Source of the DNA: Neiella holothuriorum
Lineage (GTDB): Bacteria > Pseudomonadota > Gammaproteobacteria > Enterobacterales > Neiellaceae
Reading direction: 5' to 3'
NCBI RefSeq assembly: GCF_019457915.1
Contig: NZ_JAHZSS010000022.1
Coordinates: 18,783-82,782 of the forward strand
Length of the DNA stretch: 64,000 nucleotides
Below are positions 1-9,027 of this stretch, piece by piece. Under the pieces are notes generated by a model that did not search any database, was not told where the DNA came from, and was given only the letters and a program-made list of their open reading frames with translations. Position numbers and translations under genes: made by a program. The number at the start of each line of letters is the position of its first letter. The stretch's first letter is position 1.

Positions 1-1760
1 TGGGTAGAAGCCACCAGTAGACGTTCGATGAAATCTTCATTTTTCATCTTGGTAGCGGCTTTACCTTTACCGCCGCGGCGTTGCGCTTCGTAATCAGCCA
101 GCGGCTGATACTTCACATAACCTTCATGAGAAAGCGTGACGACAACGTCTTCTTCGGCAATCAAATCTTCAATGTTGATGTCATGACTAGCGGCAGTAAT
201 TTCTGTGCGACGCTCATCGCCAAACTGATCGCGAATAGCTTCCAGTTCTTCAACGATCACTTCCATCAAGCGGGCTGAGCTTGCCAAAATGTGCAACAAC
301 TCTGCGATTAGCTCGAGCAATTCACGATATTCATCAAGAATTTTTTCGTGCTCAAGGCCTGTCAGTTTGTTCAAACGTAAATCAAGAATGGCTTGCGCTT
401 GGGCTTCGGTTAAGAAGTATTCGCCGTTCTCGCGGATACCAAACTCAGGCTCCAACCACTCTGGGCGAGAGGCATCTTGACCGGCACTTTGCAGCATGGC
501 CGCAACATTACCCAGCGCCCAACCACGATCCACCAGTTGAGCTTTTGCTTCGGCTGGCGTAGAAGAGTGACGAATCAATTCAATGACAGGATCAATGTTG
601 GCCAGCGCAATGGCCAAGCCTTCAAGGATGTGAGTCCGGTCGCGCGCTTTGCGCAATTCAAACACAGTTCGGCGAGTTACCACTTCACGGCGGTGCTGAA
701 CAAATGCTTCCAAGATACCTTTGAGATTGAACAGGCGCGGCTGGTTTTTATCCAGTGCGACCATGTTAATGCCAAATACGGTTTGCATTTGAGTTTGAGC
801 GTACAAGTTGTTCAATACAACTTCGCCCACTTCACCACGGCGTACTTCAATGACCATGCGCATGCCGTCTTTATCCGACTCATCGCGCAGACCACTAATG
901 CCTTCGATCTTCTTGTCTTTGACCAACTCGGCGATTTTTTCAATCAAACGAGCTTTGTTAACTTGGTATGGCAGTTCATGAACAATGATGGTTTCACGAC
1001 CATTGTCAGCCGTTTCAATCTCGGCACGAGCACGAACATAGATTTTGCCGCGACCGGTGCGATAGGCATCAATAATGCCCTTGCGGCCACTGATAATGCC
1101 GGCTGTTGGGAAGTCGGGGCCAGGAATATGCTCAATCAGCTCTTCAAAGCTAATGTCTTCATTAGCAATAAGCGCTAAACAACCATTGATCACTTCCGTG
1201 AGGTTGTGTGGTGGCATATTCGTTGCCATACCAACCGCAATACCACTAGCACCATTGACCAGCATATTCGGAACACGAGTCGGCATGACTTCAGGGATTT
1301 GTTCCGTGCCGTCGTAGTTAGGCACGTAATTGACGGTTTCTTTGTCCAAATCAGCCAGCAATTCGTGCGCGATGCGCGCCATTCGAACTTCGGTATAACG
1401 CATGGCTGCGGCAGAATCGCCGTCGACAGAACCAAAGTTGCCCTGCCCATCCACTAACATATAACGAAGTGAGAAAGGCTGAGCCATCCGAACGATGGTG
1501 TCGTAAACGGCGGAATCACCATGGGGGTGATATTTACCAATCACGTCACCGACAACACGGGCGGACTTTTTAAAAGGTTTATTCCAGTCGTTGCTCAGTT
1601 CGTTCATGGCGAACAAAACACGACGGTGTACAGGCTTGAGGCCGTCCCGTACATCAGGTAGTGCACGGCCTACAATTACGCTCATTGCGTAATCGAGGTA
1701 AGAACTTTTCAGTTCGTCTTCAATATTGACGGGGCTGATCTCTTTGGCCAGATCACTCAT
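1..1760 (-). CDS. gyrA: DNA gyrase subunit A, 5' part (cut by window edge)
   Basis: This is the first 586 codons of GyrA, the DNA breaking-rejoining subunit of the type II topoisomerase that introduces negative supercoils. The reading frame is open to the left edge, so the C-terminal pinwheel region is missing from the window. The start ATG at 1758-1760 gives [20 protein letters not shown], as in the family. The catalytic tyrosine falls exactly at residue 122 ([10 protein letters not shown]). The quinolone-resistance region reads HGDSAVYD with Ser83 and Asp87, the residues of quinolone-susceptible enterobacterial GyrA, so no classic gyrA resistance change is present. The gene is divergent from the propeller-amidohydrolase gene and has a perfect inverted repeat in its presumed leader. 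Confidence 0.97.
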   Translation of the reverse strand, partial: MSDLAKEISPVNIEDELKSSYLDYAMSVIVGRALPDVRDGLKPVHRRVLFAMNELSNDWNKPFKKSARVVGDVIGKYHPHGDSAVYDTIVRMAQPFSLRYMLVDGQGNFGSVDGDSAAAMRYTEVRMARIAHELLADLDKETVNYVPNYDGTEQIPEVMPTRVPNMLVNGASGIAVGMATNMPPHNLTEVINGCLALIANEDISFEELIEHIPGPDFPTAGIISGRKGIIDAYRTGRGKIYVRARAEIETADNGRETIIVHELPYQVNKARLIEKIAELVKDKKIEGISGLRDESDKDGMRMVIEVRRGEVGEVVLNNLYAQTQMQTVFGINMVALDKNQPRLFNLKGILEAFVQHRREVVTRRTVFELRKARDRTHILEGLAIALANIDPVIELIRHSSTPAEAKAQLVDRGWALGNVAAMLQSAGQDASRPEWLEPEFGIRENGEYFLTEAQAQAILDLRLNKLTGLEHEKILDEYRELLELIAELLHILASSARLMEVIVEELEAIRDQFGDERRTEITAASHDINIEDLIAEEDVVVTLSHEGYVKYQPLADYEAQRRGGKGKAATKMKNEDFIERLLVAST

Positions 1761-1834
1761 AGACGCAAAATTCCATTAACTAATAAATAGCTAAACCAAT
1801 AGCTAAATTGATAGCGTTTTGGGCGGTATCCCAG

Positions 1835-1859
1835 ATTCCAATCATGGGGTGATTGGAAT
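1835..1859. repeat. Perfect 10-bp inverted repeat in gyrA leader
   Basis: The arms ATTCCAATCA and TGATTGGAAT are perfectly complementary around a 5-base loop. The element lies 75 bases upstream of the gyrA start and just downstream of a possible extended -10. It could be an operator or a leader hairpin. There is no T-run, so a terminator is unlikely. Confidence 0.6.
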
Positions 1860-2092
1860 TAAACAAGTGGCACAGCATATCACAAGCTTTTAGCGCCGTC
1901 TTGAGCTGTTGTAGGAAAGCTCAAAACCGCGTTTTACGTCACATTTAGCGGTTAAAAAAGCAGCAGGTAACTCTCTGTTTTTTAGCCGGAATATCGCCCT
2001 AAGCCACAACTCGGCAATTATGAGATAAATGGGCATTATCACAGTCTTACAGCAAATACCGGACAAACGGCGGCGAAAAGCGGTGAAATGGT

Positions 2093-2109
2093 ACGTTTTA
2101 TAAAAACGT
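2093..2109. repeat. Short perfect palindrome upstream of amidohydrolase gene
   Basis: The arms ACGTTTT and AAAACGT flank a 3-base centre. The palindrome overlaps the spacer of the extended -10-like TGATATGCT, so it could be an operator for the downstream gene. Function is inferred from position only. Confidence 0.35.
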
Positions 2110-2200
2110 CATGATATGCTCGGAGCGCTATCACAAGTCATCGCCAGAGCTTCGATTAGAGAGCTCGGTCAGAGTAAATCAGTCAAGGATCACCAACGTT

Positions 2201-5200
2201 ATGAAGTCACTGCAACATTTAGCCAAGCGCTCAAGTATTGGCGTGGCGCTTTGCAGCCTACTCTGGCTACCCGCCAGTGCAGCGAATACCTCCGAGGCGG
2301 CAAGCCAAACAATCGAGCCAGTTGAAGTTGAAGCTGAATTCAACGGCACAACGCATCAGTTACAGTTCACCACTGACGAAGGCACTTGGCTAAACTTGGA
2401 TGTTAGCCCCGATGGTGAACAAATCGTATTCGATTTACTGGGTGATCTTTATTTGCTGCCGATAGACGGCGGCAAATCCCTTCGTTTGACCACATCAACT
2501 GCGCAAGAAATTCAGCCACGGTTTTCGCCAGACGGCAAATCATTGGCCTATATCAGTGACCGTGAAGGCGGTAATAATGTGTGGGTGATGGATTTAGCCA
2601 GCGGTGAAGAGAAAGCAGTCACCAACGAAGATTTCCGGTTGCTGATGAACCCAACTTGGACGCCTGATGGTAAATCGATTATCGCTCGTAAGCATTATAC
2701 TGGCACCCGTTCATTGGGCACCGGTGAAATGTGGCTTTATCATCTCGCCGGCGGTAAAGGGCTGCAATTAACAAAACAGCCGAATGAACAGCAGGACGTC
2801 AACGAGCCATCGGTATCGCCAGACGGCCGCTATCTATTTTTTAGTCAAGACACCACCTCGGGCCCTTACTTCCAATACAACAAAAATCCGCACCAAGGAA
2901 TCTACAGCATCAAGCGCCGAGACCTTAAAACCGGCGAAACGATTACCTTGTTATCGGGTCCAGGCGGCGCTGTACGCCCAACTGTGTCACCAGATGGCCA
3001 ATATTTAGCGTTTGTAAAACGCGTCAACAATGAGTCTGTGTTGTATCTGTACAACCGCGAAAGCGGTCTGCAAACGCCGCTATTTAGTGGGCTTGACCAT
3101 GATCAACAAGAAGCCTGGGCTATTTTCGGGGTTTACCCCAACTTTGCTTGGACGCCAGATAGTGAGTCATTGGTATTTTGGGCGAAGGGTAAAATTCATC
3201 AAATCGATATTGAAAGCGCGCGCGTAGCGGAAATTCCATTTTCAGCCGACGTCGACTTGACGCTAACCCATGCCGTTAAAGCCAAGCCGCAAATTGATGC
3301 TGACCAATTCGATGTCAAAATGATTCGCGATTTAGCAACCTCGCCGGATGGCAAGTATCGTATTTTCCATGCACTGGGCAAACTTTATTGGCAACCAACC
3401 GCTGGCGGCAAACCTAAGCGCTTGTTCAGCATGGACGGTTACCAATACAGTCCATCGTTCAGCCCTGATGGCCGTCGCATCGTATTCACGAGTTGGCAAG
3501 ATGGTGAATATGGTCATGTCTACGTTGCCAACTGGAAAGGCCGCCGAGGCGTATCGTCGCCATCGAAGGTAACCACTAAACCCGGCCATTATTTGAACCC
3601 ACGTTTTTCTGCCGATAGCAGCAAAATCGTCTATCAAAAATCCGGCGGTAATAACTTACGTGGCTACGCTTACGGCACCGAGCCAGGTATTTACTGGCAG
3701 TCCGTTAACAGTAAGCAAGTCAATTTTGTAACCCGCAGCGGCCGCATTCCGATGTTTTCACCCAACGATGAACGTATTTGGGTGATGCAAGGTTATAACG
3801 ACGACAAGAAGATGGTTAGCTATGCGTTGAGCGGCGGCGATCCCAATGATTTATTTAAACTCGGTTCAACCCAATACGTGGCATTGAGCTTAGATGGCGA
3901 TTACCTAGCGATTCAGGACGGCTTTAAAGTCTTTTTAATTCCATATGTAGCCACCGGCGCCGTGCAAGACATAAATGACGACATCACATCCTTAGCTGTG
4001 ACCTCAATGGATAACGCTGCTGGTAACTACCTGCACTTTTCAAACAAAGCGCTGCACTGGGGATTAGGCAACTCGGTCTATAGTTATCAACTCGCAGATG
4101 GCATGGCATCGGAACAAACCGTTGAATTTTATGTTGCGCAAGATAAACCGGAAGGCATGATTGCCTATACCAATGCGCGCCTCATCACCATGAACGGCGA
4201 CGAAGTGATTGAACAAGGTACGGTAGTGACTGATGGCAACCGTATTTTAAGCGTTGGTCTCAACGCTGACGTGACGGTACCTGATGATGCAATCGTGATT
4301 GATTTAGCGGGCAAGACCATAGTACCGGGCTTTGTTGATGCCCATGCTCACGTCAACCATTTCGCCAGCAGCCCACTGCCACAGTCAAATCCGGCCTATT
4401 ACGCCAACCTCGCTTTTGGCGTAACCACCACCCATGATCCGTCAGCCAATACCGAAACCGTATTTAGCCAGTCAGAGCTTGTTCGAGCCGGCTTAATGGT
4501 TGGCCCGCGGGTGTATTCAACAGGTGGCATCATTTATGGTGCTGGCGGTGATTACAAGGTTCAAATTGATAACCTTGATGACGCTAAGCTGCACTTAAAA
4601 CGCCTACAAGCGCAAGGTGCTTTCTCGATTAAGAGTTATAACCAACCTCGCCGAGATCAGCGTCAGCAAATTTTGCAGGCCGCCCGTGAATTGGGTATTT
4701 CGGTTTACCCAGAGGGTGGCTCGACCTTTTATAACAACCTCACTCAAATCATTGACGGTTCAACCAGCGTGGAGCACAACTTACCAATTGCGCCACTGTA
4801 TGAGGATGTATTAACACTGTGGCAAGCCGCCAAGGATGTTAGTTACACCCCAACATTGGTGGTGAGTTACGGCGGTGTGAGTGGTGAGTATTACTGGTAT
4901 CAACACGATGATGTTTGGAACCACCCTTTGCTCAGCAAGTACACGTCTACTGCCGATTTGCGTGCACGCTCGATGCGCCGCACCAAAACGCCTGAACATG
5001 ATTACTTTTATCAAACGGTCGCTAAGTCTGCCAAAGCACTCAGTGATCGGGGAGTGAAAGTCAATGTCGGCTCCCATGGTCAGTTACAAGGTATGGCCTA
5101 TCACTGGGAAATGTGGATGTTGGCGCAAGGCGGATTTACGCCGTTGGAAATGCTGCGAGCCGCCACCATGAATGGCGCAGACTTCCTCGGTTTGGGTCAC

Positions 5201-5476
5201 GAGTTGGGCTCCATTGAAGCGGGCAAACTGGCCGATTTAGCCATCCTCGATAAAAACCCTTTGGAAGATGTTCGCAATACCGACTCCGTCAGCATGGTGG
5301 TCATCAATGGCCGTTTGTATGAGACCAGCACCATGAACGAAATTGGCCATCGAGAAAAAGTTCGTGGGCCACTTTATTTCGAGCATGAAGGTAGCAATGT
5401 AACGCCGTCGTTTGCGACGTGGGGCATTAGCCTTGAGCACACGCACATGCCGACTTGTCCGGCACACAATCACTAA
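2201..5476 (+). CDS. Secreted TolB-propeller / amidohydrolase fusion protein
   Basis: The protein is predicted to be exported and to hydrolyse a C-N bond in an unknown substrate, perhaps a peptide or cyclic amide. The ATG at 2201 is preferred because AAGGA precedes it and it opens directly onto a signal peptide (MKSLQHLAKRSSIGVALCSL, ending near ASAA); the frame extends 30 codons further upstream. Residues about 40-640 contain repeated SPDGK/SPDGR blades typical of TolB/WD40-like propellers. Residues about 660-1070 form a metal-dependent amidohydrolase with HAH (His715) in VDAHAHVNH and the late GSIEAGKLADLAILD segment. The 1091-residue length fits the amidohydrolase family with an N-terminal Tol-like propeller. 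The His-rich tail (HTHMPTCPAHNH) is unusual. Substrate cannot be inferred. Confidence 0.88.
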   Translation: MKSLQHLAKRSSIGVALCSLLWLPASAANTSEAASQTIEPVEVEAEFNGTTHQLQFTTDEGTWLNLDVSPDGEQIVFDLLGDLYLLPIDGGKSLRLTTSTAQEIQPRFSPDGKSLAYISDREGGNNVWVMDLASGEEKAVTNEDFRLLMNPTWTPDGKSIIARKHYTGTRSLGTGEMWLYHLAGGKGLQLTKQPNEQQDVNEPSVSPDGRYLFFSQDTTSGPYFQYNKNPHQGIYSIKRRDLKTGETITLLSGPGGAVRPTVSPDGQYLAFVKRVNNESVLYLYNRESGLQTPLFSGLDHDQQEAWAIFGVYPNFAWTPDSESLVFWAKGKIHQIDIESARVAEIPFSADVDLTLTHAVKAKPQIDADQFDVKMIRDLATSPDGKYRIFHALGKLYWQPTAGGKPKRLFSMDGYQYSPSFSPDGRRIVFTSWQDGEYGHVYVANWKGRRGVSSPSKVTTKPGHYLNPRFSADSSKIVYQKSGGNNLRGYAYGTEPGIYWQSVNSKQVNFVTRSGRIPMFSPNDERIWVMQGYNDDKKMVSYALSGGDPNDLFKLGSTQYVALSLDGDYLAIQDGFKVFLIPYVATGAVQDINDDITSLAVTSMDNAAGNYLHFSNKALHWGLGNSVYSYQLADGMASEQTVEFYVAQDKPEGMIAYTNARLITMNGDEVIEQGTVVTDGNRILSVGLNADVTVPDDAIVIDLAGKTIVPGFVDAHAHVNHFASSPLPQSNPAYYANLAFGVTTTHDPSANTETVFSQSELVRAGLMVGPRVYSTGGIIYGAGGDYKVQIDNLDDAKLHLKRLQAQGAFSIKSYNQPRRDQRQQILQAARELGISVYPEGGSTFYNNLTQIIDGSTSVEHNLPIAPLYEDVLTLWQAAKDVSYTPTLVVSYGGVSGEYYWYQHDDVWNHPLLSKYTSTADLRARSMRRTKTPEHDYFYQTVAKSAKALSDRGVKVNVGSHGQLQGMAYHWEMWMLAQGGFTPLEMLRAATMNGADFLGLGHELGSIEAGKLADLAILDKNPLEDVRNTDSVSMVVINGRLYETSTMNEIGHREKVRGPLYFEHEGSNVTPSFATWGISLEHTHMPTCPAHNH

Positions 5477-5510
5477 CGAGAGCGATTTCAAACGCTCATT
5501 GGTGAACAAA

Positions 5511-5539
5511 AAAACGCTGGCATTGGCCAGCGTTTTTTT
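5511..5539 (+). terminator. Intrinsic terminator after amidohydrolase gene
   Basis: The stem AACGCTGG/CCAGCGTT has a 6-base loop and is followed by seven T. A-runs upstream make it potentially bidirectional. Confidence 0.85.
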
Positions 5540-5560
5540 ATGCTTGCAACGGCGCCCACA

Positions 5561-5584
5561 AAAAAGCCAGCACTAGGTGCTGGC
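5561..5584 (-). terminator. Minus-strand intrinsic terminator
   Basis: The stem GCCAGCAC/GTGCTGGC has a 3-base loop and, read on the minus strand, is followed by TTTTTTG. No annotated long gene ends here on that strand. This implies a short transcript from upstream (about 5590-5760), which is where the 33-codon frame lies. Confidence 0.7.
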
Positions 5585-5618
5585 TTCAAGGGTTAGCCTT
5601 TGTTCTGCTGCGCACAGA

Positions 5619-5720
5619 TTATCGTTTTAATTTGCCTTTATTGTTTTGCCAACAAGTCACCAGGAACTTGCAGGTAATAGCCAATGTCATAGCACCGGCT
5701 TGGCAACAAGTGTAGACCAT
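5619..5720 (-). CDS. Candidate 33-residue cysteine-containing small protein
   Basis: This short minus-strand frame starts MVYTCCQAGAMTLAITCKFL and ends in a basic tail (KGKLKR). It has four cysteines, a hydrophobic middle, and sits 35 bases before a clean minus-strand terminator that otherwise has no gene. Against it, there is no clear ribosome binding site and I do not recognise the sequence. It could equally be part of a small RNA transcript. Function unknown. Confidence 0.3.
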   Translation of the reverse strand: MVYTCCQAGAMTLAITCKFLVTCWQNNKGKLKR

Positions 5721-5891
5721 TATTTTTAGAGCAAATAATAATAATCAAAAAAACCACCAGCCTAAAAATAAAGGCTCAGCGAGACAGCCCATTTGATGGC
5801 CTACTCCTCCACAAAATCGGACTTACGCCATATCGCATGACGTGTCAGAATACTAAGCAGACCAACAACAAGAGCACTCAAAGGCAACTGA

Positions 5892-7217
5892 ATGGCTGAA
5901 CCAAACAATCAAGTCGTGCAACCTAGCGCGAAAGCACTACTCCCCTTCGCACTGTTTCTCGCACTATTTGTCGGCACGGGCATTGTTTTGACTCAACAAG
6001 ATACCGCCTACGCGTTCTACCAGCTGCCTGCTCCCGTGGCGATTATTCCAGCCATCATCTTAGCGTTGTGGTTCAACAAAGGGCCGTTAAGCGATAGCCT
6101 CAATACCTTTATGGCTGGCGCAGGACAAAACACCATTATGACCATGTGCCTGATCTATTTGTTAGCGGGCGCCTTCTCGACCGTCGCAGAAGCAACGGGT
6201 GGTGTTGAAGCAACGGTAAATCTAGGCCTGGCGTTGCTGCCTGAGCCCTTTATTCTACCGGGTATTTTCATCATTGCTGGGTTTGTTGCCACAGCTATGG
6301 GCACGTCCATGGGCACCATTGCCGCCATCGCACCAGTTGCACTCGGCATTGCCCAAAGTGCAGGCATTAATCCTGCGTTAATGGCTGGTGCCGTGCTCAG
6401 TGGCGCCATGTTTGGCGACAACCTATCAATCATATCAGACACCACCATTGCTGCAGCTCGCACTCAAGGCAGTAGCATGCGCGACAAATTCCGCGAGAAC
6501 CTACATATCGCAGTGCCCGCAGCACTCATTGCATTGGCCTTGTTCTATGGCATGCAACCCGATACCACGCCACCACCCGCATCACCCATAAATTGGTGGT
6601 TAGTACTGCCCTACTTGACGATTTTGTTGCTTGCTGTGGTTGGCTTAAATGTGTTTGTCGTACTTGCTGTTGGTATTGTGCTGGCTGGGGTGATTGGCTT
6701 TGTACAAGCCGATTATGCGGTGTTGCAATTCACCAAGGATATTTATCAGGGCTTTACCAAAATGCATGAGATTTTCATCCTCTCCATGCTCATTGGCGGA
6801 TTAAGTCAACTCATCAAACAACAAGGTGGCCTAGCCTACATCACGCAACTGTGCCAAATACTGATCCACAAGCTAGGCAGTAAGCAGCAGCAAGGTGTTC
6901 GCGCTACCGAGTCTGCAATGGCAGGTATGGTTGCGGTGACGAACTGCTGCACAGCCAACAACACGGTTTCCATTATTGTGTGTGGTGATGTCGCGAGAAA
7001 TCTGGCCCAAGAGCAAACAATCAGCCCGAAGCGAAGCGCCAGTTTATTAGATATTTTTAGCTGTATCAGTCAGGGCTTGATTCCCTGGGGCGCACAAGCG
7101 TTATTGCTCGGCTCTAGTTTTGCCCTAGCGCCAATGACCGTGGTCGCGAATAGTTATTACGTGATGCTGTTGGCCTTGGCCTCAGTTGTCAGTATTGTGG
7201 TTGGCCGCCGCCACTAG
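5892..7217 (+). CDS. NhaC-family Na+/H+ antiporter-like transporter
   Basis: This polytopic inner-membrane protein of 441 residues has about 10-12 hydrophobic segments. It resembles the NhaC/ion-transporter superfamily. The conserved pore region SGAMFGDNLSIISDTTIAAA (about residues 170-190) is the NhaC-type signature, with acidic residues in the membrane. A second conserved half-repeat appears near AVTNCCTANNTVSI. The likely role is sodium or amino-acid-coupled proton exchange; the exact substrate is inferred from the family. It is a single gene, 38 bases before the convergent end of the M48 protease gene. ATG at 5892 is preceded by AAGGCAA. Confidence 0.85.
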   Translation: MAEPNNQVVQPSAKALLPFALFLALFVGTGIVLTQQDTAYAFYQLPAPVAIIPAIILALWFNKGPLSDSLNTFMAGAGQNTIMTMCLIYLLAGAFSTVAEATGGVEATVNLGLALLPEPFILPGIFIIAGFVATAMGTSMGTIAAIAPVALGIAQSAGINPALMAGAVLSGAMFGDNLSIISDTTIAAARTQGSSMRDKFRENLHIAVPAALIALALFYGMQPDTTPPPASPINWWLVLPYLTILLLAVVGLNVFVVLAVGIVLAGVIGFVQADYAVLQFTKDIYQGFTKMHEIFILSMLIGGLSQLIKQQGGLAYITQLCQILIHKLGSKQQQGVRATESAMAGMVAVTNCCTANNTVSIIVCGDVARNLAQEQTISPKRSASLLDIFSCISQGLIPWGAQALLLGSSFALAPMTVVANSYYVMLLALASVVSIVVGRRH

Positions 7218-7251
7218 ACCAGAATCAATCAAGTAGCGGCGGTCGCTCGTA

Positions 7252-8094
7252 TTAAGGCGATTTGTCGCTAGCTTTCGGCGCAGGAATGGTCGGCTTGACA
7301 CAGTTCGGTCTCTTGCCAGCCATTTTGGCCTGCTCATACAGTGGTTCAAATTGAACTAAACCGGCGGTTAAATCATTAATACGCGTCTCGTGCGATGGGT
7401 GGGTCGACATAAACTCTGGCGGCTGATTGCCACCGGATGCTGCCGCCATGTTACGCCATAAATCGACGGCCGCATGGGGCTGAAAACCAGCATTGGCCAT
7501 TAATTCTTGCCCCATGTAATCTGCTTCGGACTCATGAACTCGGCTAAACGGTAAAATCACTCCATAAGCGGCACCTGCGCCAAGCGCTGCCATGTATAAG
7601 CCTTTATTCTTACTATCCCCAAGCGCAACGCCGGCAGCCAAAACGCCAACGGTAGTTAAAATTTGGGTACTCATACGCTCATTAGAATGCTTGGCCAACA
7701 CGTGTGCGACTTCATGCCCGACCACAGCTGCAAGTTGATCGGCATCGTCAGCCACCCGCATTAAGCCTGTATAAATACCAATTTTGGCACCCGGTAAAGC
7801 AAACGCATTCACTTGCTCGCTGTCAAATACCACCACTTCCCACTCGTCCGGCGAATAGCCATAAGACGCAGGCACTTCGGCAACAATTGCTCGAGAAATA
7901 CACTGGGCATAGTCGTTCAGTGGTTTGGAATGACTGACTGTTTCGTTGCTTTTTAGCTGTTCAAACGACTGTGCTCCCATTGCAGCCATTTTACTGGAGT
8001 CTTGAAAAGCAAGTTGGGATCGGCCTGTGGGCGACGAACTGCAGGCGGTTAGCAATAGAACTGCCGTTGTCAGGGCGATGGATTTCCGTGTCAT
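7252..8094 (-). CDS. M48-family metalloprotease, lipoprotein
   Basis: This is a zinc metallopeptidase anchored by a lipid in the envelope, related to the LoiP/BepA group that handles misassembled outer-membrane proteins. A lipoprotein signal ends in LTAC (Cys18). The zinc site is HEVAH at residues 127-131, with the third ligand in HESEAD (about Glu190). A GAGAG ribosome site precedes the ATG. At 280 residues it has the protease domain without a TPR tail, so it is closer to LoiP than BepA. It is divergent from the glycine-zipper lipoprotein gene, another envelope protein. I do not assign a symbol because several paralogous M48 lipoproteins are usual. Confidence 0.88.
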   Translation of the reverse strand: MTRKSIALTTAVLLLTACSSSPTGRSQLAFQDSSKMAAMGAQSFEQLKSNETVSHSKPLNDYAQCISRAIVAEVPASYGYSPDEWEVVVFDSEQVNAFALPGAKIGIYTGLMRVADDADQLAAVVGHEVAHVLAKHSNERMSTQILTTVGVLAAGVALGDSKNKGLYMAALGAGAAYGVILPFSRVHESEADYMGQELMANAGFQPHAAVDLWRNMAAASGGNQPPEFMSTHPSHETRINDLTAGLVQFEPLYEQAKMAGKRPNCVKPTIPAPKASDKSP

Positions 8095-8355
8095 AGTGCT
8101 CTCTCAAACATCTTTAACCCTGCCAACAAACTTCATCAATGAAATTGTTGCCATGATTACATCTCATTAGGACTTGGTTAACTACACTGTAAAAGCTGGT
8201 TAACGTAACTGATTAGAACCTGAACCATGCAACATTTGCCAACAATTTTCCAGTTGTCGTTCATATGGTTTTACAGCTAAAGTGTTTGATTAAGTGAGCA
8301 ATTAAATGCTCTATCACGCTTTTCCACTTTTATCGTTACTAAATAGGCTCAAACA

Positions 8356-8859
8356 ATGCGCTTAGTTATTATTGCAATTACTTCTCTCGCCGCACTGTGT
8401 GCGTGCGTTCCGTCTAGCCAAACTGGCCGGGATTACTCTCGGAGTGAAGCGCGTAAAGTTCAGCGCGTTGAAATTGGTACCGTGTTAGACATTCAACTGG
8501 TCAATATTGAAGGCACGAAAACCGTAGCAGGTACTGCCGCTGGTGGTGCACTTGGTGGCGTTGCTGGCTCTGCCGTAGGTGGCGGTAAAGGTAAAGATAT
8601 TGCGACCGTGGTTGGTGCCATTGTTGGTGCTGCTGCGGGTGCAGCTGCCGAAGAAAAATTGACCCAACAACAAGGCTCTGAGTACACCATTCGTTTAGAG
8701 AACGGCAACGTGATTTCTGTGGTGCAAGCCAATTCCGAAGAAGAAGCGGTCATTCGTATCGGCGATACGGTGAAACTACTCAGTCAGGGCAACACGTATC
8801 GTGTCAACCTGCTGCCAGACCCATCGGTCATCAATCAAGCCCCTGCCGAAACGCAATAA
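8356..8859 (+). CDS. Glycine-zipper outer-membrane lipoprotein (SlyB/17-kDa antigen-like)
   Basis: This envelope lipoprotein has 167 residues. The signal ends in LCAC (Cys17 likely lipidated). Residues about 55-100 form a glycine-zipper of the SlyB/PcpY/17-kDa antigen type, with repeated GGALGGVAG and GAIVGAAAG motifs that are expected to pack in or on the membrane. The C-terminal part is a small beta domain (YTIRLENGNVISVVQ). SlyB-like proteins stabilise the outer membrane; this role is known for the family and not shown here. It is a single-gene unit with its own terminator. Confidence 0.85.
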   Translation: MRLVIIAITSLAALCACVPSSQTGRDYSRSEARKVQRVEIGTVLDIQLVNIEGTKTVAGTAAGGALGGVAGSAVGGGKGKDIATVVGAIVGAAAGAAAEEKLTQQQGSEYTIRLENGNVISVVQANSEEEAVIRIGDTVKLLSQGNTYRVNLLPDPSVINQAPAETQ

Positions 8860-8880
8860 GCACTATTTCACGCTTTTAAA

Positions 8881-8906
8881 AAACGCAGCCTTGAGCTGCG
8901 TTTTTT
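8881..8906 (+). terminator. Intrinsic terminator after glycine-zipper lipoprotein
   Basis: The stem AAACGCAGC/GCTGCGTTT has a 5-base loop and is followed by further T. Confidence 0.85.
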
Positions 8907-9027
8907 ATTGCCTATTAATCGCCAATGCCGGCACGGGTACAGTTAAGCTTGCGGCTCAACGCTAGCATTATTCAGTCAAATAGCCCTATGATGAAGTGGA
9001 TAATGCAATCAACAAGGATGCAATCAC

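Larger units (their letters stand above)
1761..2200. other. Divergent promoter region between gyrA and the amidohydrolase gene
   Basis: These 440 bases separate two divergent genes and contain no convincing reading frame. Both sides have an extended -10-like string TGATATGCT: on the minus strand near 1876-1885 facing gyrA, and on the plus strand near 2112-2119 facing the amidohydrolase gene. Neither has a good -35 hexamer. Two perfect inverted repeats lie inside and are listed separately. Confidence 0.5.
5540..5891. other. Intergenic region with minus-strand terminator and candidate mini-gene
   Basis: No long reading frame is present between the amidohydrolase terminator and the antiporter gene. 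The stretch holds a minus-strand terminator, a 33-codon minus-strand frame (both listed) and an A+T-rich segment around 5715-5760. The plus-strand part nearest 5892 probably contains the antiporter promoter, but I see no good hexamers. Confidence 0.4.

Noticed and set aside
1..1457. Several plus- and minus-strand frames across the first 1.5 kb
   Set aside because: They are shadows of the gyrA coding sequence on the minus strand, which matches the family residue by residue at Ser83, Asp87 and Tyr122.
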